Assembly: GCF_014201655.1 (NCBI RefSeq)
Contig: NZ_JACHEX010000001.1
Location: 248,001-312,000, forward strand
Direction: 5' to 3'
Length of the DNA: 64,000 nucleotides
From: Thermosipho japonicus
GTDB taxonomy: Bacteria; Thermotogota; Thermotogae; Thermotogales; Fervidobacteriaceae
Numbering within the stretch: position 1 is the first letter of the stretch; every line of letters starts with the position of its first letter. The notes under the pieces are model-generated. The model worked only from the letters and a program-made list of their open reading frames with translations, was not told the DNA's origin and made no database searches. Positions 63,288 to 64,000 of this stretch are shown piece by piece. Position numbers and translations under genes: made by a program.

Positions 63288-63324
63288 ACAATAGTTGTTA
63301 TTCAATTACTAATTTCATTAGTAA
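63288..63324. promoter_or_regulatory. Operator dyads between the Cro-like and CI-like genes
   Basis: The perfect inverted repeat TTACTAAT-TTC-ATTAGTAA (63306-63324) is the best operator. A weaker relative, CACTAAC/ATAGTTG (63288-63302), lies next to it. Further half-sites (CACTAATG near 63342 and an imperfect dyad near 63438-63456) extend toward the CI start. Three or more related sites in the divergent region fit a lambda-like switch. Confidence 0.75.
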
Positions 63325-63445
63325 GTATACAACTTTTTAATCACTAATGTCAAGATTAAAAAATTAATTTTAAGTAAAATTTAATTTAAGTTTAAGCAAA
63401 CTAATATCTTTTGTTGTCGAATGTTCTAATAAGCATATTACTAGT

Positions 63446-63451
63446 TATAAT
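63446..63451 (+). promoter_or_regulatory. -10 box of the CI-like repressor promoter
   Basis: TATAAT lies 26 bases before the repressor start, within an imperfect operator dyad (TTACTAGTTATAATAGTGG). The -35 is weak. Overlap with an operator suggests the repressor controls itself. Confidence 0.55.
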
Positions 63452-63476
63452 AGTGGTAGAACAAAGGAGGATTACC

Positions 63477-64000
63477 ATGGATGTTGGTGAGAAGATAAAA
63501 ATATTAAGACAGCAAAAAGGTATTTCACAAGCACGATTAGCTAAAGATTTAAATGTTGCACAACAAACGATTTCTCATTATGAAACAGGTAGAGTTGAAC
63601 CTTCATTAGAAATGTTAAAAACTCTTGCTGATTATTTTGGCGTATCACTTGACTATTTCTTTTCAGAACGCCCGGGTCAGTCAGAAGTTGAATTTGTTGA
63701 TGTTGAATTTAAAACTGTGCCTTTATATTCAGCTCCTGTTTCTGCTGGCAATGGTGCTTTCCCGGATGATATTTATGTTATTGGCGAAGTAACAGCCATC
63801 AGCAAAGATGTAGATTTTGCTGTTAGAGTTGTAGGGGATAGTATGCAGCCTGTCGCTCCAGATGGCTCTGTTTTGTTTGTAAAAAAACAACCTCATGCGT
63901 TTAACGGAGATATGATTGTTTGTACTTATGATGGCTGGATTTACGTGAAATGGTATATCAAAGAAGATGATAAAGTTATGCTGCTTTCTGAAAATCCTGT
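63477..64000 (+). CDS. CI-like phage repressor with S24 peptidase domain, 3' end beyond the window
   Basis: The frame is open to the window end, giving 174 residues. Residues 1-65 form an XRE helix-turn-helix (ISQARLAKDLNVAQQTISHYE). The C-terminal part is a LexA/CI-type S24 domain with cleavage site A-G (PVSAGNG), Ser in GDSMQP and the Lys in YVKWY. It keeps the prophage silent, and DNA damage through RecA would cleave it. AAAGGAGG precedes ATG 63477. It faces the Cro-like gene. Integrase and attR should follow to the right, outside the window. Confidence 0.9.
   Translation, partial: MDVGEKIKILRQQKGISQARLAKDLNVAQQTISHYETGRVEPSLEMLKTLADYFGVSLDYFFSERPGQSEVEFVDVEFKTVPLYSAPVSAGNGAFPDDIYVIGEVTAISKDVDFAVRVVGDSMQPVAPDGSVLFVKKQPHAFNGDMIVCTYDGWIYVKWYIKEDDKVMLLSENP

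Noticed and set aside
34221-64000. Genome-wide reassignment of TAG to Gln in the prophage
   Set aside because: The portal gene (stop at 51671) and the gp10-like gene (stop at 47918) end with TAG exactly where the next genes start, and no long structural gene contains an in-frame TAG.

Overview
The window is AT-rich bacterial DNA in two parts: a host chromosome segment (1 to about 34,220) and the left portion of an integrated siphovirus prophage (about 34,221 to the window end). The host part points to a member of the Thermotogota, most like Thermosipho. The signs are a fused aspartate carbamoyltransferase (PyrB-PyrI in one chain), the gene order gyrA-archease-lexA, a NuoE/NuoF-type bifurcating hydrogenase diaphorase operon, a galK-galT cluster, a PerR-peroxiredoxin-rubredoxin-flavodiiron oxygen defence operon, and Lys/Ile/Glu-rich proteins. 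The genus is inferred from gene content and base composition, not from a search.

Host layout. 1-2,250 (minus): perR, peroxiredoxin, rubredoxin and a flavodiiron protein cut by the window edge, behind a consensus promoter. 2,492-5,166 (plus): an HD-GYP signalling protein and pyrBI. 5,196-8,127 (minus): galK, galT and what looks like an alpha-galactosidase that has lost its catalytic barrel. 8,645-22,012 (plus): a long, tightly overlapping run (metG, gyrA, archease, lexA, STAS protein, rpiB, yqeY, radical SAM, eIF2B-like, unknown, gltX, class B PBP, inositol phosphatase, ftcD). 22,182-27,004 (plus): hydC, a small [2Fe-2S] protein, hydB, then a second NuoE/NuoF pair whose NuoF has lost its N-terminal Fe-S ligands and its C-terminal ferredoxin domain. 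No catalytic HydA lies nearby. 27,156-34,119: an S1-domain protein, rpmE, a TetR regulator with a radical SAM enzyme under a palindromic operator, an antitoxin-like protein with its own perfect palindrome, an MsmK/MalK-type ABC ATPase, purB, and a zinc-sensor ArsR with a CDF metal exporter. A tRNA-Pro(CGG) gene at 34,144-34,220 marks the probable attachment site.

Prophage layout. Nearly everything runs on the minus strand, so functional order is right to left. A plus-strand CI-like repressor (63,477, running off the window) faces a Cro-like gene across an operator region. Then come early genes, a replication block (initiator with an array of 12-bp iterons inside its gene, helicase-loader-like protein, SSB), small early genes and a sigma-region-4-like regulator, ending in a terminator. 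Next is a cargo segment bounded by terminators (about 55,330-58,140). Then come packaging (TerS, TerL), portal, minor head, scaffold, capsid, connectors, tail, tape measure, tip and lysis genes. The order and families resemble SPP1-type siphoviruses. Hairpins followed by T-runs lie at the capsid/connector, tape-measure/tip and tip/lysis boundaries of the late operon.

The most unusual part is the cargo segment. It holds (i) a two-gene operon of unrecognised proteins, one with a PD-(D/E)XK nuclease signature, and (ii) a divergent small gene with a near-consensus promoter, an excellent ribosome binding site and a terminator. The reading frame of that small gene is open except for four TAG codons, each at a position where glutamine would fit. 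TAG is a normal stop elsewhere in this phage, so this is not simple genome-wide recoding. It could be decay, amber suppression or another read-through mechanism.
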